A DNA stretch of 64,000 nucleotides from JBHOQS01 sp042408875 (lineage in GTDB: Bacteria > Chloroflexota > UBA11872 > JBHOQS01), in contig JBHOQS010000016.1 in NCBI GenBank assembly GCA_042408875.1, positions 62,001-126,000 on the forward strand, read 5' to 3'. Under the pieces are notes generated by a model, which searched no databases, had not been told where the DNA came from, and saw only the letters and a list, made by a program, of their open reading frames with translations. The stretch's first letter is position 1; each line of letters starts with the position of its first letter. This document shows positions 56,301 to 63,275 of the stretch, one piece after another. The translations under genes and the position numbers were made by a program.

Positions 56301-57201
56301 CGACGACTTGGTGCATGAGATCCGCGTGCGGGTAGCGCGCGGCGAGCGTACGCTGGTGACCACACTCACGAAGAAGATGGCCGAGGACCTGGCCGACTAC
56401 CTGGCCGAGATTGGCATCAAAGTGCACTATCTGCACTCAGAGATCGAGACGCTCCAGCGCGTGGAGATCCTGCGTGACCTGCGCCTGGGCGTGTACGACG
56501 TGGTCGTTGGCATCAACCTCCTGCGCGAGGGCCTGGACCTGCCCGAGGTGTCGCTGGTGGCCATCCTGGATGCCGATAAAGAGGGCTACCTGCGCAGCGA
56601 GAGCTCGCTCATCCAGACGATGGGCCGCGCTGCCCGCCATGTGGACGGTCGCGTCATTATGTACGCCGACCGCATCACCGACTCGATGCGTCGGGCCATC
56701 GACGAGACACTGCGCCGGCGGCGCATCCAGCAAGAATACAACGAGCAGCACGGCATCACGCCCACGGGCATTCGCAAGGCGATCAAAGACATCACCGACC
56801 GGGTGAAGCAGATCGCCGAGTCGCGGGCGCCCTACGAGGCAGCAGCGCCTGGAAACGCCACGACCGCCCTGCCCAAGGACGAGCTGGTACGCCTGATCAA
56901 AGACCTGGAGCGCCAGATGAAAGAGGCCGCCAAGAACCTGGAGTTCGAGAAGGCGGCACTACTGCGCGACCAGATCTTCGAGCTGCGCGGCATGCTGGAG
57001 GACGCCGAGATCGGCGGGGCCATCCTGGACGAGAAGATCGAGCGTGCCAGGCAGGAGCGCCAGCGCCTGGCGCAAGCGCCCCGGCCGGATGGTGCCCTGT
57101 CCGATGGTCTCGCCAGCGAGCAGGGCGATGCCACGCTGCCTCCGGCTCTCCGCCCTCCAGCGCGCGGCCGCGGGGCGCGGCCGCGCCGGCGGCGCCGGTA
57201 A
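53317..57201 (+). CDS. uvrB: Excinuclease ABC subunit UvrB interrupted by an intein (1294 aa precursor)
   Basis: DNA-damage-loading helicase of nucleotide excision repair. N-extein 44 residues: FIPRGDQPKAIQQLVEG then GVTGSGK, ending inside the Walker A motif. The intein follows (53449-55146); the C-extein resumes TFTMAKVIEQ, YYDYYQPEAYIP (beta-hairpin), FIDESHVAVPQL (Walker B, here DESH), EGLDLPEVSLVAILDADKEG, QTMGRAARHVDGRV (motif VI) and a C-terminal UVR domain LIKDLERQMKEAAKNLEFEK. Joined exteins make 728 residues, with a basic tail. GTG 53317 has GGGAG upstream. Without splicing the ATP site is destroyed. Confidence 0.96.
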   Translation: MPEFQVVSDFIPRGDQPKAIQQLVEGVRKGMRMQTLLGVTGSGKSVGATTPVLLKQGTKIVLEEIGPFIDRWMDQQAGRVRRVDDTEILDCAPAGVAIEAFSFDPHTGQTSWKPVCQLLRHRSPEVLWKVTTACGRTVTVTGDHNLYALRNGQLRLLRTEELQPGDYLPLPRLLPEPAEPVGEPSVVERLSSAQERNGRERKAQEIYVTLNGFHAVRMTHRGALLPLLSSAQVYGLIRQGERVRPNVYRRHKPAVPSPVAEATFGTGTRFGTGTQRHSTAESLPLPPTFLRLLGSYIGYYTAEDRSEPHCFILSAAEDTVSADPRGAIGELNLQWHQPAGTSDYRRNSSFWSALLAGWCGRDARSKRLPSFWPQLSNTQLAQILRAYFTAEGELDGDQIVCVTAGEQLASDLSYALLRFGIVAHIQPRLVQVPGHSERQRSWRVTISGHEFLQAFQEKIGFALPHKDAALQALIGRKDNTSKKYNTSNIGIVPLDGGMLRQVRMRVGLSQRGLAGRVGCTRSQLSLIERGHRHPSRTLATRLLSALWEETLAQEDVKALQLLHGMVPLLGLFWTRVQSVERVGGETFVYDLAVADNETFLAGLGGLFVHNTFTMAKVIEQVQKPTLVLAPNKTLAAQLWSEFREFFPNNAVEYFVSYYDYYQPEAYIPRTDTYIEKDSDINEEIERLRLSATRALFERRDVLIVASVSCIYGIGSPEDYGATVVHLEVGQNRRRDRILRHLNDILYERNDQNFGRGKYRVRGDVLEIYPAYEQLAIRVEFWGDEIERIVEIDPLTGEILARRDKVDIYPARHFVTPQEKLERAIVSIQEELEEQVKFLESQGKLLEAQRLRQRTLFDLEMLREAGYCNGIENYSRHLSGRKPGEPPWTLLDYFPDDFLIFIDESHVAVPQLHGMYEGDRSRKEVLVEYGFRLPSALDNRPLNFQEFEQHINQVIFVSATPGPYEREHSEQIVEQIIRPTGLLDPAVEVRPTEGQIDDLVHEIRVRVARGERTLVTTLTKKMAEDLADYLAEIGIKVHYLHSEIETLQRVEILRDLRLGVYDVVVGINLLREGLDLPEVSLVAILDADKEGYLRSESSLIQTMGRAARHVDGRVIMYADRITDSMRRAIDETLRRRRIQQEYNEQHGITPTGIRKAIKDITDRVKQIAESRAPYEAAAPGNATTALPKDELVRLIKDLERQMKEAAKNLEFEKAALLRDQIFELRGMLEDAEIGGAILDEKIERARQERQRLAQAPRPDGALSDGLASEQGDATLPPALRPPARGRGARPRRRRR
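54105..54140. repeat. In-frame 18-bp tandem duplication in the intein
   Basis: Adjacent units 54105-54122 and 54123-54140 match at 16 of 18 bases and encode FGTGTR and FGTGTQ in the intein frame. Confidence 0.85.
54749..54779. repeat. 13-bp repeat with 18-bp period in the intein
   Basis: ATAACACAAGTAA at 54749-54761 and again at 54767-54779, an exact 18-bp period that keeps the frame and gives DNTSKK-YNTSNI in the protein. Confidence 0.85.
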
Positions 57202-57240
57202 GCGTTTGCCGGCTGCATGGCTCCTCCTGCCGAGTCGTTT

Positions 57241-58704
57241 CTACGTCATCGTGCCCGCACGCGCTCGTTCGATGATCCGGCGGTTGCGCTGGTTCTGGAG
57301 CACAGCTGCCCACACCTGCCAGGGATCCCACTCGTGCAGCAGGCGGGAGAGCAGGTCGCGCTGCACATGGGCCAGTTCCGGTTTGCCGGCCAGGTTCTCG
57401 AACTCGCCCGGATCGCTCGCTAAGTCGTACAGCTCAAGCTCCGGCGGCTCAGACGGGTGCGCGCCGGGGGCATAGCAGAGCTTCCAGCGGCCGCGCCGGA
57501 GCATTGCCAGCGGGCGGTCGGTCCCGTGGGCCTCAAGCTCGCAGAACGCCTCGTCCTTCCAGGGCACCGGCTCTGCCGGGCCGGCAGCGAGCAGCGGCAG
57601 GAGGCTCTCGCCATCCAGGGCCGGCACGCCCCGCACGACCTCGGGCGGCCACGCTGCCGCCAGGTCCAGCAGCGTGGCCGTCAGGTCCACCAGCGAGACA
57701 ACCTCGCGGCGCCGCACTCCCGCAGGGAAGACGCCGGGCCAGGAGACGATCAGCGGCACCCGCGCCGACTGCTCATAGAAGCTCATCTTTCGCCACAACC
57801 CGTGCTCACCGGCCAGCTCTCCGTGGTCGGACGTGTAGATCACCACCGTCTGCTCGGCAAGGCCCTGCTCCTCCAGGCAGTCGAGCAGACGCCCGATCTT
57901 GTCATCGAGGTAAGTGATAAGCCCGTAATAGGCAGCGCGGGCCCGCCGGATCTCATCCTCGCTGTAACCGGTGGTGCCGAGCGCCTCCTGGAGGCGCCGA
58001 GCCGCCGACGGCAGCCGCTCCAGGTGGCCCGGCGGCAGGTTCGGCAGATCTGCCCGCTCTGGGTAGTAGCGCGAGAAGTATGGCTCCGGCACGACGAAGG
58101 GGAAGTGTGGCGCGATGAAGCCAACGCACAGGGCCCAGGGACGCGCCCGGCGGGCCGAGTCACGCAGGAACTCCAGCGCTCGCTCCGCGACAAGATCGTC
58201 TACCTCGATCTCGCGCGTCATGCCCGGGCCGGCGCGGCGCACGCCCGGCCATGGCTGAGCGGCTTTGCGGGGCCAGGCATCCCAGTTCGCCAGCGCGTGG
58301 TGCTGCTGCGCGTGCAAATCGACGCCGATCTGCCGTGCAAAGCCGTGGAGCTGATCCGGCCCAATGAAGTGCATCTTGCCGTCGAGCACGACCTCATAGC
58401 CGGCGGCGGCCAGACAGTGCGCCCATGTTACCGCATCGCTGGGAAGCGGCGAGCTATTGTCCCACGTGCCGATATGATGTACATACCGCCCGGTCATGAA
58501 CGACATACGCGAGGGCACGCACAGCGGCACGTTGCAGTAGGCGTGCTCAAACAGCACCCCGCGACGGGCCAGGGCATCGAGGGCGGGTGTTTCCACCAGA
58601 GGATGGCCGTAGCAGCCGCTGAACATTGGCCCGTGCTCATCGGACATGATGAGCAGGACGTTGGGCGGACGGCCGGGCAACGGCAGTGCTGTGCTGGTAG
58701 CCAT
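57241..58704 (-). CDS. Sulfatase (487 aa)
   Basis: Type I formylglycine-dependent sulfatase of the alkaline-phosphatase fold. NVLLIMSDEHGPMFSGCYG carries the metal Asp; LCVPSRMSFMTGR (Cys62) is the CxPSR motif converted to formylglycine; GYEVVLDGKMHFIGPDQ, YTSDHGELAGEHGLW with metal Asp/His follow. The DEHGP variant of the N-terminal motif is like choline- or phosphonate-type sulfatase groups. No signal peptide, so probably cytoplasmic. Convergent with uvrB. The native ester is unknown; the glycan-locus sulfotransferase at 19.3 kb is a possible functional counterpart only in theme. Confidence 0.9.
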   Translation of the reverse strand: MATSTALPLPGRPPNVLLIMSDEHGPMFSGCYGHPLVETPALDALARRGVLFEHAYCNVPLCVPSRMSFMTGRYVHHIGTWDNSSPLPSDAVTWAHCLAAAGYEVVLDGKMHFIGPDQLHGFARQIGVDLHAQQHHALANWDAWPRKAAQPWPGVRRAGPGMTREIEVDDLVAERALEFLRDSARRARPWALCVGFIAPHFPFVVPEPYFSRYYPERADLPNLPPGHLERLPSAARRLQEALGTTGYSEDEIRRARAAYYGLITYLDDKIGRLLDCLEEQGLAEQTVVIYTSDHGELAGEHGLWRKMSFYEQSARVPLIVSWPGVFPAGVRRREVVSLVDLTATLLDLAAAWPPEVVRGVPALDGESLLPLLAAGPAEPVPWKDEAFCELEAHGTDRPLAMLRRGRWKLCYAPGAHPSEPPELELYDLASDPGEFENLAGKPELAHVQRDLLSRLLHEWDPWQVWAAVLQNQRNRRIIERARAGTMT

Positions 58705-58852
58705 GGCGAGGGCACTGTACCAACCCCTGGCAGTGCCGTCAAGCTGCCACGCAGTCGCCTGGTCCCAGGAAGGCGCCTCAGACGCTGCCCCTTCGCCTCC
58801 TCTGCCTCTTCAAGAGACCGCCGGCGACCAGGGGGCGCAGCACCCAAGCGTT

Positions 58853-59083
58853 CTACTCTGTCATGGCGCGGCGAGAGAGGTGCTCGGCCAGTCTAAAGAG
58901 CCCTATCGAGAGCACACTCGAGAGGGCAAGTCCCAGCCAGGCTGCAATGACGCCACCGGTGCTGCCAAAGAGGTCGGTCAGCATCGTCGAGAGCCGCACC
59001 AGCCAGAGATAGCCGGCTACCGGCACCCAGATAATCCCGAGCGTCACCAAGAGCGCCGCCAGCACTTGATAGATAACAGGCAT
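58853..59083 (-). CDS. Small membrane protein, unknown (76 aa)
   Basis: Two hydrophobic segments: VIYQVLAALLVTLGIIWVPV (residues about 3-22) and GGVIAAWLGLALSSVLSIGLF (about 43-63), with a short polar loop and a basic C terminus RLAEHLSRRAMTE. No family recognised. Upstream of the sulfatase on the same strand (gap 148 bp) and divergent from the solute-binding operon. A length of 76 and good composition support coding, but it could be spurious. Confidence 0.55.
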   Translation of the reverse strand: MPVIYQVLAALLVTLGIIWVPVAGYLWLVRLSTMLTDLFGSTGGVIAAWLGLALSSVLSIGLFRLAEHLSRRAMTE

Positions 59084-59114
59084 AGCCCGGATACCTCTAA
59101 ACCTGCTCTACTGC

Positions 59115-59142
59115 ACAGATACGTATGAACAGATACGTATGA
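59115..59142. repeat. Exact tandem 14-bp duplication
   Basis: ACAGATACGTATGA at 59115-59128 and 59129-59142, adjacent and identical. The unit contains the palindrome ATACGTAT. Confidence 0.9.
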
Positions 59143-59250
59143 GTTGACGAAGCCATGCTCTTTCTGCTCAAGCACATGCAGCCTTTTATGTACATGATAT
59201 GCACAGGAAATGTATCCAGTATACACAAAATGCCACAGAGCTTGCGCACA

Positions 59251-59291
59251 GCCGTGCCCCGGCGTTAGCTCCGGTATCGCCGGGGCACGGC
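59251..59291. promoter_or_regulatory. 14-bp perfect inverted repeat before a -10 box
   Basis: GCCGTGCCCCGGCG (59251-59264) and CGCCGGGGCACGGC (59278-59291) are exact complements separated by 13 bases. TATACT (59300-59305) follows. It could be an operator occupying the -35 region or a factor-independent hairpin without T-run. Confidence 0.55.
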
Positions 59292-59442
59292 GGAGTTGCT
59301 ATACTGCCGGTGTTCACAGAAAATACAGGCCGACGACGCGTCAATCGATCTCTCGGATGTACCGATGGTCTGGCGGCCGCACGACGCGTTCGCCTCCAGG
59401 CAATTGGGCAGGGACATGCTCCCTGCCGGGGAGGAACACTAC

Positions 59443-60780
59443 ATGGACGTCTATGGATCCCTCGCCGGGGCGCAATCACGGCGCCGCATGCTCGTTGGAC
59501 TCGCCCAAGGTGTCAGCATGACGTTGTTGAGCGCCTGCCGCATCATGGCTCCGGCCACCACCTCGGAACAGCCTGCGGCAAAAGTTCCCCTTATTAAGCA
59601 GGCGACCAACGTCCAGGTCTGGATGACCGACTTCAACGACGACACCAAACGCTTCTACGAGGAAAAGCTTGTTCCGGCGGTGAAGCAGCGCGAGCCGCTA
59701 CTCACTCTGGATATCCAATGGATTGGCTGGGACAACTTCACCACCAAGCTGATCACCGCCATCTCTGGCGGTGTAGGACCGGATGTCTTCCAGCCGGGCT
59801 CAGACTTCGTGGCCTCATTGGTGCTGCGCGGTGTCGTGCGACAGCTCGACGATTATGTAAAGCTCTGGGGCCAGAAATCGGACTTCTACGAGGCTGCCTG
59901 GGATTCGTACTGGGGGAAGCTCTATCATGTGCCGTACCTCTCAGCCGTAGACACCATCGCCTATCGTAAGGACTTCTTTCGGGACGCCGGCCTCGATCCT
60001 GAGCAGCCACCGGTGACCTGGGAGGAGTTCGTGCAGTACGGCCAGAAGCTGACCCGCCGGGAAGGCGATGAGTGGCGCGTGCAGGGCTTTGCTCGGGACA
60101 CGTCGGTGCGCACCTGGCGGCAGCTCTACTGGCAGGCCGGGGGTGAGGAGTGGAACCAGGAGCAAACCCGCGTCGTGTTCAACAACGAGGCCGGCATTGA
60201 AGCGCTGACCTTCATGAAAGATTGGATGGACAAGTACCAGATCAGTCCGAAGCAGCCGATCACCGGGCTGCCACCGGGCATGAACGCCCTCACTGCCGGG
60301 CGCGCCGCTATGATGCGCCAGAACGGCTCAGGGGCGGTGAACATGAAACAGCGCAACCCTGAGGCATATCAGTTCTATGGCGTCGGCGTCCCATTGCGCC
60401 ACCGGCGGCAGTTCGGCGAGGTTGACGTGGATGTACTTTCGATCAGCGCGACCAGTAAGAACCCTGACGCTGCCTGGTTATGGGTCGAGCACTGTATGGA
60501 GCCAGAGAACCTGCTTGAATATAACCTTACTATCCAATTTATACCGCCGCGCAAATCCTTGGCCGGAAAGATCGACGCCCTAGATCCAGTAGTAGCGAAA
60601 TTTCGTGCCATCCTGGAACAGTACGGCCATCCGTACCGCTCCGACATTGGCATGAGCTCGCTCATCCAGGAGCAGTTCAACGATTTCTTCGCCGATAAGA
60701 AATCGGCTCGTGATGCCTTGGATGCGGCTGTGAAGAGCGTGAACGAGCTTCTCTCGCAGTACCAGCCACCCAGGATGTAA
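59443..60780 (+). CDS. ABC sugar-type solute-binding lipoprotein (445 aa)
   Basis: Extracellular solute-binding protein family 1. Signal with twin Arg and lipobox: SRRRMLVGLAQGVSMTLLSAC (Cys near 33). GGVGPDVFQPGSDFVASLVLRG, YHVPYLSAVDTIAYRKDFFRDAGL, TWEEFVQYGQKL, NPDAAWLWVEHC and MMRQNGSG are the usual fold markers. ATG 59443 is chosen for GGGGAGG 8 bp upstream; longer frames run to 59296. It is followed by a second binding-protein gene with no permease in the window. Confidence 0.88.
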   Translation: MDVYGSLAGAQSRRRMLVGLAQGVSMTLLSACRIMAPATTSEQPAAKVPLIKQATNVQVWMTDFNDDTKRFYEEKLVPAVKQREPLLTLDIQWIGWDNFTTKLITAISGGVGPDVFQPGSDFVASLVLRGVVRQLDDYVKLWGQKSDFYEAAWDSYWGKLYHVPYLSAVDTIAYRKDFFRDAGLDPEQPPVTWEEFVQYGQKLTRREGDEWRVQGFARDTSVRTWRQLYWQAGGEEWNQEQTRVVFNNEAGIEALTFMKDWMDKYQISPKQPITGLPPGMNALTAGRAAMMRQNGSGAVNMKQRNPEAYQFYGVGVPLRHRRQFGEVDVDVLSISATSKNPDAAWLWVEHCMEPENLLEYNLTIQFIPPRKSLAGKIDALDPVVAKFRAILEQYGHPYRSDIGMSSLIQEQFNDFFADKKSARDALDAAVKSVNELLSQYQPPRM

Positions 60781-60875
60781 ATGTTTCGCAGGATGGGGAC
60801 CTGTAGCAAGGCGCTTCGAGCTTCTAGGGCGTAGCAAGCCAGCGTAGTCAGCCACGTAGTGATGGAGGTGTGCCC

Positions 60876-62228
60876 ATGGCATCTGTACTGCCATCGGTAC
60901 TGACGCGCCGACGCCTGCTGGGAGGGGGAGCCCTCCCGTTGCTCGGCCTGGCGGCCGCCTGCCGGCGTACCGCCTCTTCGCCAGCTGGGCAGCCGGCCCC
61001 GGAGGCACTGCCGGTGACCCTTACCTATCTGAACGACCTCTCCAGTGAAGGCGCCCAGCTCGAGCGTGAGCTCTTCGATCGCTTCACCGCGGAAAACCCC
61101 AAGATCACCATCGAGGTCGTCCCGAACGCGCAGAACCAGCCATCACGCGTGCGCGTGGTCGTGCTGCACGCTGCCGGGACCCCTGCCGATTTCTTCACCT
61201 CCAGCCGTGCAGCGTACGCCGACCTGATGATCAACGGCGTGATCGAGTCACTCTCGCCGTACGTTCAGCGCGATAGGTTCGACTTCACCAGGATGTTCCT
61301 GCCCGACCATGTGGACCATATCACATTCCTGGGCAAGATCTGGGGCTGGCCCATTACCGTATCCGCGGACGCGCTGGCCTACAACATCGACATCTTCAAT
61401 GCGCACGGCCTGCCGTATCCGCCGCTCAACCCGGACGACAAGAGCTGGACGATGGAGAAGTTCCTCGAGATCGCCCGCCGGCTCACCCGTGGCGTCGAGC
61501 AGTTCGGCTTCGGCGGCACGCGCAACGGCTTTCCGCTCCTCGCCGACGGCACCTTCTTCGGCCAGGGTCCGTGGGATGGCAAGGAGCGCTGTCTCTTTGA
61601 TTCGCCGAAGTGGATCCAGGCTGAGGAGTACTGGGTCAGCCTGATCTGGTCGTGGCATGTCACGCCACAGCCCCAGGAGCGCGGCAGCATCATCGTGCCG
61701 GGCAAGCCGATCTTCTTCTCCGGCAAGATCGGCATGGACGTGATATTCGGGCTACCACCACGGGACGTTGAGTTCCGGTGGGCCCTGGCGACGCTGCCGT
61801 ACTCCGGCGAGGGCAGCAATGTGTCCGGGCGGCTGGGGCTACATTCGTTCCACATGGGGCAAGGCAAGCACAAGGATCGCGTCTGGGAGGTCTTCCGCTG
61901 GTTCAGCAAGAAAGAGAACGCCGGCTCATATCCGATCACTTGGGGCCATCCGGTCACGCCGATGCTCGAAGCGACCGACATCGCCCAGGACCTCTACCGC
62001 CGACGCTATGGGGTGGACCCCAAGGCCTTCGCCCTGCAGGCGCGACACAGCAAGCGCTCTGGGTGGGGCATTCAGAACATGGTCGAATGGTGGAATGTTG
62101 AGCAAGAAGTGCGGAAGTTGTACGATGCCATGTTCGCGAACGAACTGTCGCCGTCTGAGTACGGTGCCCGGGCCACGCCGCTGGTAAACGAGGCGATCAG
62201 GAAGTCGCTGGCGCAGTTGCCGAAATGA
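60876..62228 (+). CDS. ABC sugar-type solute-binding lipoprotein, second copy type (450 aa)
   Basis: Family 1 binding protein, clearly different in sequence from its neighbour. TRRRLLGGGALPLLGLAAAC gives the twin-Arg signal and lipobox (Cys near 29). ELFDRFTAENPKITIEVVP, FTSSRAAYADLMINGVIE, YNIDIFNAHGLPYPP and HSFHMGQGKHKDRVWEVFRW are family-like. Start ATG 60876, 7 bp after GGAGG; GTG 60870 would add two residues. Probably co-transcribed with the upstream gene (95-bp gap) and with the dehydrogenase and racemase-type genes that follow, suggesting uptake of an acid sugar or similar compound. Confidence 0.88.
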   Translation: MASVLPSVLTRRRLLGGGALPLLGLAAACRRTASSPAGQPAPEALPVTLTYLNDLSSEGAQLERELFDRFTAENPKITIEVVPNAQNQPSRVRVVVLHAAGTPADFFTSSRAAYADLMINGVIESLSPYVQRDRFDFTRMFLPDHVDHITFLGKIWGWPITVSADALAYNIDIFNAHGLPYPPLNPDDKSWTMEKFLEIARRLTRGVEQFGFGGTRNGFPLLADGTFFGQGPWDGKERCLFDSPKWIQAEEYWVSLIWSWHVTPQPQERGSIIVPGKPIFFSGKIGMDVIFGLPPRDVEFRWALATLPYSGEGSNVSGRLGLHSFHMGQGKHKDRVWEVFRWFSKKENAGSYPITWGHPVTPMLEATDIAQDLYRRRYGVDPKAFALQARHSKRSGWGIQNMVEWWNVEQEVRKLYDAMFANELSPSEYGARATPLVNEAIRKSLAQLPK

Positions 62229-62295
62229 AGCAGAACTCGCGCGGGCCCTCGTATGCTAAGCTAAGAAGGCGGCCGAGGAGGTGCGGGCTCGATCG

Positions 62296-63261
62296 ATGCA
62301 TGTCACTACAGATGACCTCACCGAGATGTACCGGCTGATGCTGCTCAGCCGGTATCTTGAGCGCGCCTGCGCGGAGCTCAACGCGCGGTGGTTCCCCACG
62401 GAGGGCGAAGAGGCAACGATCGTCGGGACGTTCTACGGGCTGCGCCCCGACGATGTAGCGGCGCCGCACTACCGCGGGCCGTTCGTGGTCTATGCTATGC
62501 GTGGCGCTGCCCTGGAGCGCCTGGTCGCACAGGCGCTGGGTAAGGCCACCGGGTACGCGAAGGGGCGAGCCGTGCCGTTCACCGGGCCGGTGAGCCTACA
62601 CGTGACGCCATGGGTTGCCGGTGACCTCGGCACTAGCCTGGGCGTGGCGACTGGCGCAGCGTTGAGCTTTCGCTACGACCGCGACGCACCCGGCGGCTCC
62701 TGCGATCGTGTGGTCGTGGTCAGCTTCGGTGATGGCACGGCCAACCGCGGTGATTTTCACGAATGCATGAACCTGGCCGCGGTGTGGGACCTGCCCATCG
62801 TGTACGTGTGCCAGAACAACCACTACTCGATCTCCGAGCACGTTTCCACGTACCTGCGCTGCGCCAGTATCGCCGATCGCGCCATCGGCTACGGCATCCC
62901 CGGTCGGCTGGTGGATGGCAACGATGTGGTGGCAGTGCATGAGGCGGTGCAGGAAGCGGTCGCCCGGGCGCGCGCCGGAAAGGGGCCAACCCTGATCGAG
63001 GCGCGCACGTATCGGCTGCGTGGCCACTGGGCGGAGGACCCGGCGCAGTACCGCCCGCCCGGTGAGCTCGAGGAGTGGCAGGCCCGCGATCCGCTACCGC
63101 GGGCCCGCCGCGCGCTGCTGGACCGCGGCGTTGCGGCGAGCCGGCTGGATGCGCTTGAGAGACAGGTCCAGGAGCAGGTTGCGGCCGCGGTCGCTGCTGC
63201 TCAGGCCATGCCGGATGCCGGGCCCGCCGAGCTGGGGCTCGACGAGGCCTTCGCCCGATGA
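62296..63261 (+). CDS. 2-oxoacid/acetoin dehydrogenase E1 alpha subunit (321 aa)
   Basis: Thiamine-diphosphate-binding alpha subunit. LHVTPWVAGDLGTSLGVATGAAL, then the ThDP motif VSFGDGTANRGDFHECMNLAAV followed by LPIVYVCQNNHYSIS, GYGIPGRLVDGNDVV, and TYRLRGHWAEDPAQYRPP (phosphorylation-loop region). Start ATG 62296; GTG 62281 is an alternative. A beta subunit would be expected next but the following gene is an enolase-superfamily enzyme, so the subunit is unpaired here or works with a distant E1 beta. Confidence 0.9.
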   Translation: MHVTTDDLTEMYRLMLLSRYLERACAELNARWFPTEGEEATIVGTFYGLRPDDVAAPHYRGPFVVYAMRGAALERLVAQALGKATGYAKGRAVPFTGPVSLHVTPWVAGDLGTSLGVATGAALSFRYDRDAPGGSCDRVVVVSFGDGTANRGDFHECMNLAAVWDLPIVYVCQNNHYSISEHVSTYLRCASIADRAIGYGIPGRLVDGNDVVAVHEAVQEAVARARAGKGPTLIEARTYRLRGHWAEDPAQYRPPGELEEWQARDPLPRARRALLDRGVAASRLDALERQVQEQVAAAVAAAQAMPDAGPAELGLDEAFAR

Positions 63262-63275
63262 ACCGAGGGGGAGCG

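Larger units (their letters stand above)
59084..59442. other. Divergent interval, 359 bp
   Basis: Contains an exact 14-bp tandem duplication (59115-59142), then an AT-rich patch, then a 14-bp perfect stem-loop (59251-59291) and TATACT (59300-59305) as a candidate -10 box for the solute-binding operon. No gene recognised. Confidence 0.65.

Noticed and set aside
57457..58896. 479-codon + strand frame opposite the sulfatase
   Set aside because: Antisense to a gene with the CxPSR sulfatase motif; no domains visible.
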